Shown here in pieces: positions 42,182 to 50,884 of a stretch of 64,000 nucleotides of DNA. Numbering within the stretch: position 1 is the stretch's first letter; each line of letters begins with the position of its first letter. A program made the translations under genes and the position numbers. This DNA is from Chryseobacterium sp. JJR-5R (lineage in GTDB: Bacteria; Bacteroidota; Bacteroidia; Flavobacteriales; Weeksellaceae), in contig NZ_CP139137.1 of the NCBI RefSeq assembly GCF_034047335.1, positions 4,148,179 through 4,212,178 on the forward strand, written 5' to 3'. The notes beneath the pieces are model-generated. The model searched no databases, was not told the DNA's origin, and saw nothing but the letters and a program-made list of their open reading frames with translations.

Positions 42182-43498
42182 TTAGTTTTTATTCTGTTTT
42201 TCGAGTATTTCCCTGATCTTTTTTTCTTCCCATTTTTTACCGATGGCGAAAACATTCATCCCGTGTGCCGCAATCCCGATCCCCCATCCCAGCATAGGAA
42301 AATAAAACCAGATATCGTCCGGGGTGGTGGTTAAATTGACAATGATTAAGACAGGGATCACGATACAGTATGAAATAAGGTTCCCGTAAAACCCTTTGAT
42401 TTCCTTCACCCGTTTCTGGGCTCTTTCGTAGGCTTTATCTTTATCCTCGGATTTAATATTGATTTCATTGGGCTTAGACATAAGCACCGGAAGCTTTACT
42501 TTAAAATAATCCCCGGATTTTTCAATGAACACGTTCCGCTTCGTGAGCAGGGCATATCTTTGTACGATATTCGATAATCCGATTCCTGAGCTTTCCCTGA
42601 TCTGTTCCCTCACCTGCAGGTTGTTTTCAATGCAGAGCGTGTCATTTTCTGAAAATATTTTAATAATCAGCGGTTTTGCAGAGGTGGCAAAATTATGTTT
42701 GATGCAGTTTTCCAGAAGCAGCTGCAGAGACAGCGGGACCACAAATCTCCGGTAATCTTCTTTCCGGACGCTGAATTCAAAATCCACGCTGTCTTCAAAC
42801 CTTGTTTTCAGTAAATCACAGTAGGTTTTTGCAAATTCCAGCTCATCTTCAACCGTTACTAGCTCTTTGTCTTTCTGCTCCAGGACATACCGGTAAATCT
42901 TAGACATGGAAGCGGTGAATTTCTGGGCCTGCCGCGGGTTCTCATCAATCAATGAGCTTAATACATTCAAGGAATTGAACAGGAAATGAGGATCCAGCTG
43001 GTTTTTTAAGCTTTCAAACTGGGCGTTTGCCGATTTTGCAATCAGTTTCTGCTCTACCACCTCTTTTCTGGAGGTCTTTTTCAGTTCTTCCATAAAGCCC
43101 CGGGCATGGAGAAAAGCGGAGATCAGGAGTGCCACATTAATGGTGAACCAGTTGATGAAATTGTACTTCCCCGAGAAATATTCTGCTGTGGTCGCTGTTT
43201 TCTGAAAAATAACAAAATTCACATAATTACAGAAGTACACCAGGACCGTATTGGCAATCAGGATGGAAACAATACTGATGGCAGCCCTTTTGGTCGTGGC
43301 TTCGGACCAGGGGAACTTTTTATTCAGAAAATCATTGATCAGCCCGTTTCCCATTCCTAATAAGAATGAGTACATCAGGCAGACGGCAACGGTAAGCACG
43401 AAGTTTTCCAGGCTTTTTTCATCGGTAAAGCCAAAGAAAAAAAGCATGGAGGTACCCAGTGATATCCAGCATAAAGTAATAAGGTTCTTACGTTTCAT
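42182..43498 (-). CDS. LytS-type sensor histidine kinase with a C-terminal 2TM domain
   Basis: The 438-aa protein starts with about four membrane helices (residues 5-130), then a His-kinase domain with the phospho-His in NQLDPHFLFNSLNVLSSLID (about residue 170), LLLENCIKHNFA as N box and GIGLSNIVQRYALL as G box. After about residue 350 comes a full 2TM domain (YERAQKRVKEIKGFYGNL, LGWGIGIAAHGMNVF, WEEKKIREILEKQ). I start at the ATG at 43498; the upstream extension to 43546 would include the promoter -7 box. It should phosphorylate the LytTR regulator at 39585. A fused 2TM domain on a kinase is unusual and may tether it to the free 2TM proteins. Confidence 0.9.
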   Translation of the reverse strand: MKRKNLITLCWISLGTSMLFFFGFTDEKSLENFVLTVAVCLMYSFLLGMGNGLINDFLNKKFPWSEATTKRAAISIVSILIANTVLVYFCNYVNFVIFQKTATTAEYFSGKYNFINWFTINVALLISAFLHARGFMEELKKTSRKEVVEQKLIAKSANAQFESLKNQLDPHFLFNSLNVLSSLIDENPRQAQKFTASMSKIYRYVLEQKDKELVTVEDELEFAKTYCDLLKTRFEDSVDFEFSVRKEDYRRFVVPLSLQLLLENCIKHNFATSAKPLIIKIFSENDTLCIENNLQVREQIRESSGIGLSNIVQRYALLTKRNVFIEKSGDYFKVKLPVLMSKPNEINIKSEDKDKAYERAQKRVKEIKGFYGNLISYCIVIPVLIIVNLTTTPDDIWFYFPMLGWGIGIAAHGMNVFAIGKKWEEKKIREILEKQNKN

Positions 43499-43515
43499 GA
43501 TTGATTTTCCTGATT

Positions 43516-43546
43516 CAAAATTAACGGATATTACAGGTGCAGCCAA
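43516..43546 (-). promoter_or_regulatory. Promoter of the kinase-2TM-methyltransferase operon
   Basis: -7 box TAATTTTG on the minus strand (43523-43516) with TTG at 43546-43544, 20-bp spacing. It excludes the upstream kinase start. Confidence 0.72.
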
Positions 43547-43556
43547 CTATTTTTTG

Positions 43557-43587
43557 CTGAGCTGTTATTTTCCGGCACTGAACGGCA
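43557..43587 (-). promoter_or_regulatory. LytTR-like operator upstream of the kinase operon
   Basis: GCCGTTCAG and ACAGCTCAG on the minus strand are 21 bp apart (plus-strand G at 43580 and 43559). The proximal half-site lies 34 bp upstream of the -7 box, the same geometry as at 41067. The proximal half-site is degenerate (GCT instead of GTT). Confidence 0.65.
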
Positions 43588-43589
43588 TA

Positions 43590-43614
43590 AAAAAACCTTC
43601 CGCATCCGGAAGGT
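43590..43614 (-). terminator. Terminator of the TPR-like gene
   Basis: ACCTTCCG (43595-43602) and CGGAAGGT (43607-43614) pair around a 4-nt loop. On the minus strand TTTTTT follows. Confidence 0.88.
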
Positions 43615-43633
43615 CAGAGTAAATATTCTACTG

Positions 43634-44284
43634 TTATTTCTTAGCTCCGTTAATGAAATATTCAGCTTCTGCCTTGCCCCAGTTCGGTTCCAATGCAGAT
43701 TTCGGAGTATAGGAATTAAATTTTGCTAATGCCTCCTTAAACTGTTCCATTCCTTTGGCCTTGCTGCCTCCGTACTGCTCAGGCGTGAAGTACGTATCTT
43801 CTGCCTTAATCAAAGCAATCCTAGGGTTACTCGGATCCAGCTTTTCAGCTTTTTTAAGCTCTTCGGTTGCTTTTGCCCCGTCTGTCATGAATCTCTGCTG
43901 AGGGTTGACCATCATTTTCATGGAATACATCATTTTGCTTAACAGATGGATTTCCGCATTATCCGTAGGCGCTACGTGAGAGGCAGCTTCTATATATTTT
44001 CCGGCTACGCCTGCTATAAAATCAAGGTCCTGGGTTTTCCCCTGCTGCATCAGCATCCTTCCTTTCTGGATGTTGGCTAAAGCCGCGTAATAAAAAGGCA
44101 GCCAGTTGTTTTCATCTTTCCCTGCAATCCTGTGGAAATTGTTGGATAATGCCGTGAATTCTTCAGGGGTCTTTGAGGTTTCAATTTTAGCAATGTTTTC
44201 TTTCATTGCTTTTTCATAATCAGACTGAGCGAAAGCGGTTAAACTTACAAAAGCTAAAGCAAAGCTTAATAGATATTTCTTCAT
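43634..44284 (-). CDS. Secreted TPR-like protein
   Basis: The 216-aa protein has a signal peptide (KYLLSFALAFVSLTAFAQ) and a mature part of helical pairs, such as FYYAALANIQKGRMLMQQ and ATEELKKAEKLDPSNPRIAL, typical of TPR repeats. It is probably periplasmic. It lies between the TonB receptor and the kinase but has its own -7 box and terminator, so it is transcribed separately, and no LytTR half-site pair is present upstream. Confidence 0.75.
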   Translation of the reverse strand: MKKYLLSFALAFVSLTAFAQSDYEKAMKENIAKIETSKTPEEFTALSNNFHRIAGKDENNWLPFYYAALANIQKGRMLMQQGKTQDLDFIAGVAGKYIEAASHVAPTDNAEIHLLSKMMYSMKMMVNPQQRFMTDGAKATEELKKAEKLDPSNPRIALIKAEDTYFTPEQYGGSKAKGMEQFKEALAKFNSYTPKSALEPNWGKAEAEYFINGAKK

Positions 44285-44321
44285 TTTTTTTATTTTTAAA
44301 GGTTATATTTTATATAGTATT

Positions 44322-44329
44322 CAAAGATA
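44322..44329 (-). promoter_or_regulatory. Promoter -7 box (TATCTTTG) of the TPR-like gene
   Basis: CAAAGATA on the plus strand is TATCTTTG on the minus strand, 38 bp before the start at 44284. Confidence 0.6.
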
Positions 44330-44379
44330 TGTATTAATTTATATACTTAAATGAACATACCTTCCGTTTATGTGTCTTT

Positions 44380-46623
44380 TTACAGATTATTGTTAATGGC
44401 ATCCTCGGTTTTATCTACTCCGAAGCTGATAAAAGCCCCTACGAAGACAAAGGTATTTACAGGCGGGACAACCGCTGATCTTTTTGCCCCGCCATCTGAA
44501 TTTGAAAAGTTATAGCCGTATACATTTTTCGATCCTAAGATATTGGAAACACTCAGAACCAGTATGGTAAATGCCTTTGCATCTTTTTTACCCAGGTTCG
44601 GGAGGTAGTTCAGGCTGAAGTTCAGGGCATTAAAACTCTTCAGGCGGCCTTCATGCCTGATATAATATTCAGGTTCACCGGTAACGTTTTCAGAAGCAAT
44701 ATCGTAATATGGGCGTCCTTTTGCATATGTATAAGAAAGATTAAAACCCGTTTTCCAGTTTGTCACAAATTTTTTTGCTACAGCAGACAAGGTATGTTCT
44801 GAAGCGAAACCGGGTTTCAGGCTGAAGGGATAATTCATAAAATCCCTTTTGGAATCCAGGAAAGAATAGCTGACCCAGTAATCTATATTCTTGAATGTTT
44901 TCTTATCCCTCCAGAACAGCTCAAGCCCTTTGGCATAGCCATATCCGTTGTTATTGTCAGCGGTCTGGACATATTGATTCTGGCTGTCAACATACGGAAG
45001 GTTTTTAACTTTCAACAGGTCATCATATTTTTTATAAAAAGCCTCAAACCTCAGGCTCCTTCCGTCTGCAGCCCGCTGAACCTGGAAAATATAATGCTGT
45101 GATTCCTGAAAATCCAGGTTTGCAGGCCCGTTGATGTATTTGCTTTCCGGATTCTGGTAAAAAAGCCCGTACGCGAAAGAAGCCGTCCAGTCTTTAGCCA
45201 GGCGGTAAGCTAAGGCCAGACGGGGAGCAATATTGCTTTTTTCCAGGTAAGAGGAATACTCTGCCCTTGCCCCGATCTTTGCTGAAAACCGGTTGCTGAA
45301 ACCAAGATCTGTTTCCATAAAGGCGGAAGAAATCAAATCTTTGTATTTTCTCTGTGCGAAATCTCCGAAACCTGTTTTTTCACCGGTACTGTTCAGCTCA
45401 AACCCTGCCCTCAGTGCACTGATTTTATTGATTTTTCTTTCCAGAATCGCTTTAACGTTGATATAATTTCCATCTGTCAGAAGATTTGTATTTCCTGTTT
45501 CTACATTGTTTTTTTCAGTCGAAAAATTCAGGTCTGAACGGTTGAAAGAATATGAAGCTCCCGTATTCAACAGGTATTTTCCGAATTTTTGTTTGTATGA
45601 AAGGTTATGGTACGTATTTTTTCCCTTTAAATTAACCCCCGAAAAATCATATTCAGGTTCCAGGCTTTCCGTTTTTACCCCCAGACTGTTGGCATTGTAC
45701 ATCCCGTAGTATTTAAAAAACCCTCCTGATTTTGTTTTGATTCTGAAATTAAAATCACTGTTGAGCCCTTCAGGCGCATCTGTGAAATTTGTATTAAAAT
45801 TAAGAGCTTCCTGCATCAGTTTAAGGTTGGAGTATCCTAAGGTTGCCCCGTAAGAATAATTGCCGTTATCACTGAGTTTCTGGAATCCTGCATTCAGGAA
45901 GATCGGGGAAATGCCGAAATCATAGGAACTCTGGTCTGGCAGATCTACGCTTTCCAGCATCAGAGCACCGGATAAGGCCTGTCCGTATAAAGCAGAATAC
46001 CCTCCGCTTGAAAAAATATTCCCTTTGAAAAGCGACGTATTGAAGCGGTCCCGGCCTGCAATTCCCGGTACTGAGTTGGAAAAGTAATTATTGATCAGGC
46101 TTCCGTCCATAAAAATTTTAGATTCGGTGCCCGTTCCGCCCCTGATGAACAGGCCTTCCGTTTCGCCTATTTTCTGTACCCCGGGAAGATAGGTAAGCGC
46201 TGAGGAAATCTGCCCGTTTGCTCCGGCTGTGGTATAAATATCAATCGGGGTCAGGAGTGCTGTTGCCCTTTTTTTGTCACTCGCTTCGATAGAACCTGCG
46301 GAAACCACCACGGCATCAATTTCACTGATCTGTTCTTTCAGTTCTGCGATAACGGAAACATCCGGGCTTTCAAGGATAACGGCCTTTTCGACATCATCGT
46401 ATTTCGGATGGGTGAAGGTGAGAATTTTATTTCCTTTTTCTGAAGTTTCAAAAGAGAAATTCCCGTCTGCATCGGTTGTTGCTCCGTCATAGGTATCTTT
46501 TAAGGTAACATTAACTTCTCCCACGCCCTTGTTTTTATAGGTTACTTTACCTGAAATCTTTACCTGGGCAAAGCTTACAGTAAGGGATAAGAAAGAAATT
46601 AAAAATAGTATTCTTGTGTTCAT
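44380..46623 (-). CDS. TonB-dependent receptor under LytTR-like control
   Basis: The 747-aa outer-membrane protein has a signal peptide (ILFLISFLSLTVSFAQ), a carboxypeptidase-like regulatory domain (residues about 20-100, ISGKVTYKNKGVGEVNV), a plug domain (YLPGVQKIGETEGLFIRGG) and a 22-strand barrel ending in an aromatic-rich strand FVFVGAFISFGV followed by a short tail. It imports a ligand using the TonB motor, but the substrate is unknown. It has a consensus promoter preceded by half-sites with the same 21-bp layout as the kinase and regulator operons. Confidence 0.9.
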   Translation of the reverse strand: MNTRILFLISFLSLTVSFAQVKISGKVTYKNKGVGEVNVTLKDTYDGATTDADGNFSFETSEKGNKILTFTHPKYDDVEKAVILESPDVSVIAELKEQISEIDAVVVSAGSIEASDKKRATALLTPIDIYTTAGANGQISSALTYLPGVQKIGETEGLFIRGGTGTESKIFMDGSLINNYFSNSVPGIAGRDRFNTSLFKGNIFSSGGYSALYGQALSGALMLESVDLPDQSSYDFGISPIFLNAGFQKLSDNGNYSYGATLGYSNLKLMQEALNFNTNFTDAPEGLNSDFNFRIKTKSGGFFKYYGMYNANSLGVKTESLEPEYDFSGVNLKGKNTYHNLSYKQKFGKYLLNTGASYSFNRSDLNFSTEKNNVETGNTNLLTDGNYINVKAILERKINKISALRAGFELNSTGEKTGFGDFAQRKYKDLISSAFMETDLGFSNRFSAKIGARAEYSSYLEKSNIAPRLALAYRLAKDWTASFAYGLFYQNPESKYINGPANLDFQESQHYIFQVQRAADGRSLRFEAFYKKYDDLLKVKNLPYVDSQNQYVQTADNNNGYGYAKGLELFWRDKKTFKNIDYWVSYSFLDSKRDFMNYPFSLKPGFASEHTLSAVAKKFVTNWKTGFNLSYTYAKGRPYYDIASENVTGEPEYYIRHEGRLKSFNALNFSLNYLPNLGKKDAKAFTILVLSVSNILGSKNVYGYNFSNSDGGAKRSAVVPPVNTFVFVGAFISFGVDKTEDAINNNL

Positions 46624-46639
46624 AGTGATGATTTCGATT

Positions 46640-46671
46640 CAAAAGTATAACGAAATTCTGCTGCTGCTCAA
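46640..46671 (-). promoter_or_regulatory. Promoter of the TonB-dependent receptor at 46623
   Basis: -7 box TACTTTTG on the minus strand (46647-46640) with TTG at 46671-46669, 21-bp spacing. Confidence 0.72.
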
Positions 46672-46680
46672 TTTTTGTTA

Positions 46681-46710
46681 CTGAGCGGTAGAATTTGGAA
46701 TCTGAACCGT
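46681..46710 (-). promoter_or_regulatory. LytTR-like operator upstream of the TonB-dependent receptor
   Basis: ACGGTTCAG and ACCGCTCAG on the minus strand are exactly 21 bp apart (plus-strand G at 46704 and 46683). The proximal half-site lies 34 bp upstream of the -7 box. Confidence 0.65.
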
Positions 46711-46876
46711 TGGTTTTGTTTTTTTTGGTGCACGAATAGAAGTCTTTTTAAGAATCTGCTGCCTGATTTTCTTATTTTGGATTTTATTTTAATACAGATA
46801 TGTAATGACCCCGGTAAAAAATTCGAAAATCTTTGCTCCTCCTCCATCAGAAGAGAATTTTATGGCAGGTTCTTAA

Positions 46877-47779
46877 CTAATCAATGGGGATACAGAAATC
46901 CACCATCATTTTTCCTTCCGGATGTTCCCTGAAATTGGTGTGGTAGACCTCAAAAGGGAAGGCTTTGCGCATAGAATAACTGTTTTCATTCATCCATAAA
47001 AAGAGTGAAACCCAGCATTGTTCAAAATCGGCCAGGGTGACTTCGCCGCTTCCGACGATAAATTTCCCGGCTTCTGCAGTTTCAGGAAAAACTTCGCCAT
47101 CCTGCCGCTGCAAAGGCTCATCCAGAAGCATACATGCGTGGATCCTTACTTTATCCGGCGGCGTTACTTTGAAGCTGTCATGGTATACGGAAAGCATTTT
47201 TACGTTTTCGCGCGGAAATAGTTTCCTTGCTTTTGCCCAACTGATCAGGATGTTAAAAGATGGTTCTACCCGGGCAATCCCAAGGCTCATTACCGCTGCC
47301 AGGTTCATTTCCGGAAGATCTGTTACTTTAATTTTTAAATTCATTTCAGCCCATTTTAAAAGGTTTTCTATTTGGCAAATGTACTGGCTGAAAATGGCAT
47401 TGGTTTGTCCGTTCATGCTGTGTTCCGCAGAAATCCTGTGAAAGCTTTCAGGTGCTGATTTTCTGAAAGCGGAAGGAGATAATCCGTAATGCTTCTTAAA
47501 AGCTTTGTTAAAGGAGGAATGGCTGGAAAACCCGAACTGAAGATAAATATCCTTTACCTGCACATTCTTCCGTGAAGCAAGATAGAATGCACATCTTTCA
47601 ATTCTTCTCCGCATGATATAGCCCTGTACGGTTTCTCCTGTAATCAGCCTAAAAATCCTGTGGAAATGAAACGGTGAATAGGCAGCAGCCTCTGAAACGG
47701 TTTCCAGTGTAAGCTCCGTATCCGGATGATCATCAATATACCGGATGGCATTAACAATTCTTTTTTTATATTTTTCCAT
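46877..47779 (-). CDS. AraC-family regulator with GyrI-like ligand domain
   Basis: The 300-aa protein has an N-terminal AraC helix-turn-helix pair (TLETVSEAAAYSPFHFHRIF and VKDIYLQFGFSSHSSFNKAF) followed at about residue 140 by a GyrI-like small-molecule-binding domain ending GKMMVDFCIPID. Members such as SoxS/Rob relatives respond to amphipathic drugs. It is divergent from sodC, although sodC's start lies 152 bp away. A consensus promoter is present. Confidence 0.9.
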   Translation of the reverse strand: MEKYKKRIVNAIRYIDDHPDTELTLETVSEAAAYSPFHFHRIFRLITGETVQGYIMRRRIERCAFYLASRKNVQVKDIYLQFGFSSHSSFNKAFKKHYGLSPSAFRKSAPESFHRISAEHSMNGQTNAIFSQYICQIENLLKWAEMNLKIKVTDLPEMNLAAVMSLGIARVEPSFNILISWAKARKLFPRENVKMLSVYHDSFKVTPPDKVRIHACMLLDEPLQRQDGEVFPETAEAGKFIVGSGEVTLADFEQCWVSLFLWMNENSYSMRKAFPFEVYHTNFREHPEGKMMVDFCIPID

Positions 47780-47800
47780 TTTACTTCAGTTTATTTCCTG

Positions 47801-47828
47801 CAAAAGTACCAGGATCGGATGAGAACAA
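47801..47828 (-). promoter_or_regulatory. Promoter of the AraC-family gene
   Basis: TACTTTTG on the minus strand (47808-47801) with TTG at 47828-47826, spacing 17 bp; both elements match consensus. Confidence 0.75.
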
Positions 47829-47931
47829 CTTGTCTTTTATTGCTGATTGTTTAAAAAACAAAACAATTGTAAATGGTTTGGAAAATCTTTTCTAAATTTA
47901 ACATGTAATCAAACACTTAAATCATTCAAAA

Positions 47932-48435
47932 ATGAAAAGCAAAACATTAGTAGTATTAGGTGCGTCTGCCCTGTTTGCTGTTTCCTGCGGCACTACCTAT
48001 ACCTACCAGGTCATGTCTAAAAGCAATACGCAGACCGGCGGAACGGCGAGGTTTACCCAAAAAGGAAATGAAGTGGTCATGAAACTGGATGTAACCAACC
48101 TGACCCCGGGAATCCACGCGGTACACATTCATGAAAAAGGCGACTGTTCGGCGGCAGACGGAACCTCAACGGGCGGACACTGGAATCCTTCTAAAAACGA
48201 CCACGGAAAATGGGGCGCTGAACATTTCCATATGGGAGACATCGGTAACCTGACGGCTGACCAGAGCGGCAATGCCATGCTGACATTCACAACTGATAAA
48301 TGGTGCCTGGGGTGTACTGATGAATCTAAGAATATCATCGGGAAAGGCCTGATCATCCATGCCGCAGCAGATGATTTCCATACCCAGCCTACAGGAAATG
48401 CCGGAGGGAGAGTGGGCTGTATAGAAATAAAATAA
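47932..48435 (+). CDS. sodC: Cu/Zn superoxide dismutase-family lipoprotein
   Basis: The 167-aa protein has a lipoprotein signal (VVLGASALFAVSCGTTY, Cys at about residue 19). The SOD fold carries Cu/Zn ligands HAVHIHEKGDCS, GGHWNPSKNDHGKWGAEHFH and DDFHTQPTGNAGGRVGC. The disulfide pair is GDCS with RVGC. An extra CxxC loop (WCLGCTDESKNIIGK) precedes the IIHAAADDFH strand. It removes periplasmic superoxide. A strong bidirectional terminator separates it from the convergent protease gene. Confidence 0.92.
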   Translation: MKSKTLVVLGASALFAVSCGTTYTYQVMSKSNTQTGGTARFTQKGNEVVMKLDVTNLTPGIHAVHIHEKGDCSAADGTSTGGHWNPSKNDHGKWGAEHFHMGDIGNLTADQSGNAMLTFTTDKWCLGCTDESKNIIGKGLIIHAAADDFHTQPTGNAGGRVGCIEIK

Positions 48436-48456
48436 GCACTACCCTACTGCCTTTAT

Positions 48457-48495
48457 AAAAAAGAACCGCTAATGGAAATCAGCGGTTCTTTTTTA
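48457..48495. terminator. Bidirectional terminator between sodC and the protease gene
   Basis: AAAAAAGAACCGCT and AGCGGTTCTTTTTT form a 14-bp stem around a 10-nt loop, with A and T tracts on both flanks. Confidence 0.92.
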
Positions 48496-48512
48496 TCTGT
48501 ATTATAATGAGG

Positions 48513-50642
48513 TTATGATTTTGCACTCATGTCTGCAATGATATTCATGGCTTCCTGAAGGTAAGTATCTTTTCTCATATTTTTAATCCACATTTCAGAC
48601 TTCTTCCTGAATGCTTCATCTTTTTTCTCTCTTTCAATTTCGGCAGGATACAGCATGAATTTCAGTCCGTTATCAAATTTTGTCAATACTTTGAATTTCT
48701 CTATCTGGGCTTTTCTCTGCTTCATTACTTCATTGAATTTATTGATATTCAAAGTGATGGTCTCTTCTTTATCCAGCTGTTCTCTCCATTGCGCAGATTC
48801 CAGTAACAACTGGTAATTGCTGTTTTTGGACATTCTGCCGGAACTTTTGGCTTCCAGGGCTTTCACATCGAAAGCGTTTAATTTCTTGAAACCCGTTGCC
48901 GGAATCTTGTCCCATGCCAAAGCAAAGTCATCATATCTTTCCCCGATTTCGGCATAGGTAAAGAAATCTTTCATCTGGATATCGGAAACAATCCCTTTTC
49001 TCTGGGTAGATTCTCCTGTTATCCTGTAGAATTTCTGGATGGTCAGTTTTAAGGATCCGAAATCATCTTCCGTATTCAGGAATCTGTTCAGGTCAACGAA
49101 TGTCTGAACGGTTCCCTTCCCGAAAGACTGCGGCGAACCGATAATCATTGCCCTTCCGTAATCCTGCATAACACCGGCCAAGATTTCAGAAGCCGAAGCA
49201 GAAAGCTCATTCTGCATGATCACCAGCGGGCCTGTCCAGATCGGGGTTTCATTCTTATTCTTTAAGGTCTGGATTTTCCCGTTTCCGTCTTTTACCTGTA
49301 CGTAAGGCCCGGCCTGCATGAAAAGACCCATAATATCCCCTACTTCGGTTAATGAACCCCCTCCGTTATTCCTTAAGTCTAAAACAATGCCTTCAATATT
49401 CTGGGCTTTCAGCTTTAATATCTCATTTTTGATGTCATCTGAAGCGTTTCTTCCGTTCGGATTTTCAAAATCAGCGTTAAAGCTCGGCAGGTTGATAAAA
49501 CCGTATTTTTTTCCGTTCGGTGAATTGACTACCACACTTCTTGCAAAAGTATCTTCAATAGCCACTTCTTCACGAATCATGGTAACATCTTTGATACTTC
49601 CGTCTTTTTTCTGAACCGTCAGCGTTACCGGAGTTCCTTTTTCACCCCTGATCAGACGTACGGCTTCATCAGAAAGCATTCCTACTACGTTCACGGCATC
49701 TTCTTTCGGTTTGGATTTTACCTTTAGGATCTTATCCCCTTCAGAAAGCTGTTTTGATTTCCAGGCAGGGGCTCCGATAGTCAGGGCTCCCAGGTACAGG
49801 TTCCCTTTTTTCTCTTGGATGATAGCGCCAATCCCGATTACTTTCCCTGTAAAATTGGTATCGAAATCTTCTTTGTCTTTCGGGGAATAATAATTGGTAT
49901 GCGGATCGAATACTTCAGTATATGCATTCATATATACCGTGAACCAATCCATTTTCTTTCTTTTTTTGAACCTTGTGAAGGTCTCTTTAACCAGGTCTTT
50001 TACCTCGTCAGTCGCTTTTTTAAGCTTCTGGTCTGCAGCAAGCGGCTGGTATTTGATGGTATCTTTAAGGTTGTACTTCTGCACAGAGTCTTTCTTCTCT
50101 TTCTGTGCCTCTTCCTTGCTGTTCATGGATTCAATTTCCTGAAGGATATTGTATTTGATAAACTTTTTCCATTCGTTGTACTGCTCCTGCTTGTTTGCCG
50201 GTACTTTTTTAACCTTTGGCTCAAGCATAAGGGTTTCATCTTCTTCAAGGTTGATCGGCTTACTGAAGATATCCTGTGTAATTTTATCAATCTCGTCTAC
50301 CCTCTGGTACAGCCTGTCGATGGTCAGTTTGTAAAACGTAAGGTCTCCCTGATTGATATAATCATCAAGCTTGGTTTCATGCTTTCCGAATTCATCCATA
50401 TCAGACTGAACGAAATATCTTTTGCCCGGATCCACCAATTCAAAATAATGCTTGTAAACGTCTTTTGAATAAGCATCGTTAATCGGTTTCGGGCTGTAAT
50501 GTAAGTAAGAAAGGGTATTTTTTACGCTCACCATTATCGTCTGCATCTTTTCGTCATCATTCTTTGGCGAGTTGAAACAAAACATTAGACTTGTTAATGG
50601 AATCAGGAGTAAAAATTTATTCAGTTTAAAATTTTTCCACAT
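48513..50642 (-). CDS. prc: Tail-specific carboxy-terminal protease (Prc/S41A)
   Basis: The 709-aa protein has a signal peptide or anchor (LNKFLLLIPLTSLMFCF), an N-terminal helical domain (residues about 30-240), a PDZ domain (about 250-340, GKVIGIGAIIQEKKGNLYLG), the S41 core with IVLDLRNNGGGSLTEVG, the catalytic Ser in NELSASASEILAG and the catalytic Lys in GSPQSFGKGTVQ, and a C-terminal DUF3340-like region. It degrades periplasmic proteins with exposed C-termini. Length is as expected for the large Prc type. Confidence 0.93.
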   Translation of the reverse strand: MWKNFKLNKFLLLIPLTSLMFCFNSPKNDDEKMQTIMVSVKNTLSYLHYSPKPINDAYSKDVYKHYFELVDPGKRYFVQSDMDEFGKHETKLDDYINQGDLTFYKLTIDRLYQRVDEIDKITQDIFSKPINLEEDETLMLEPKVKKVPANKQEQYNEWKKFIKYNILQEIESMNSKEEAQKEKKDSVQKYNLKDTIKYQPLAADQKLKKATDEVKDLVKETFTRFKKRKKMDWFTVYMNAYTEVFDPHTNYYSPKDKEDFDTNFTGKVIGIGAIIQEKKGNLYLGALTIGAPAWKSKQLSEGDKILKVKSKPKEDAVNVVGMLSDEAVRLIRGEKGTPVTLTVQKKDGSIKDVTMIREEVAIEDTFARSVVVNSPNGKKYGFINLPSFNADFENPNGRNASDDIKNEILKLKAQNIEGIVLDLRNNGGGSLTEVGDIMGLFMQAGPYVQVKDGNGKIQTLKNKNETPIWTGPLVIMQNELSASASEILAGVMQDYGRAMIIGSPQSFGKGTVQTFVDLNRFLNTEDDFGSLKLTIQKFYRITGESTQRKGIVSDIQMKDFFTYAEIGERYDDFALAWDKIPATGFKKLNAFDVKALEAKSSGRMSKNSNYQLLLESAQWREQLDKEETITLNINKFNEVMKQRKAQIEKFKVLTKFDNGLKFMLYPAEIEREKKDEAFRKKSEMWIKNMRKDTYLQEAMNIIADMSAKS

Positions 50643-50884
50643 AAATCTGCAATGTATTTTAATATTTTTTTTTTAGAAAAGTATTGTAATAAGTATTAAT
50701 TTTTAATTTATTGTTACGAACTATCAAATTTAATACCTTATTTATAAATATCAGGCAGTTTTAAGGTTTTTTGTTAAAATAGATGCCATCTGTTACAGCT
50801 TATCGTCAAACCGCCGTTCAATTAGCTGAAATAATGTAGCTTAGAAGTAATATTTTTATATTTGATGATAGTAATTTAAAGTTG

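Noticed and set aside
46675..46932. Possible 85-aa protein on the plus strand upstream of the AraC gene
   Set aside because: It overlaps the LytTR operator, the TonB receptor promoter region and the 3' end of the AraC gene, and lacks a promoter or recognisable domain.
50857..50864. TATATTTG on the plus strand
   Set aside because: It matches the -7 consensus, but the next plus-strand gene is over 3 kb away and the region just downstream encodes a minus-strand gene, so it is probably a chance match.
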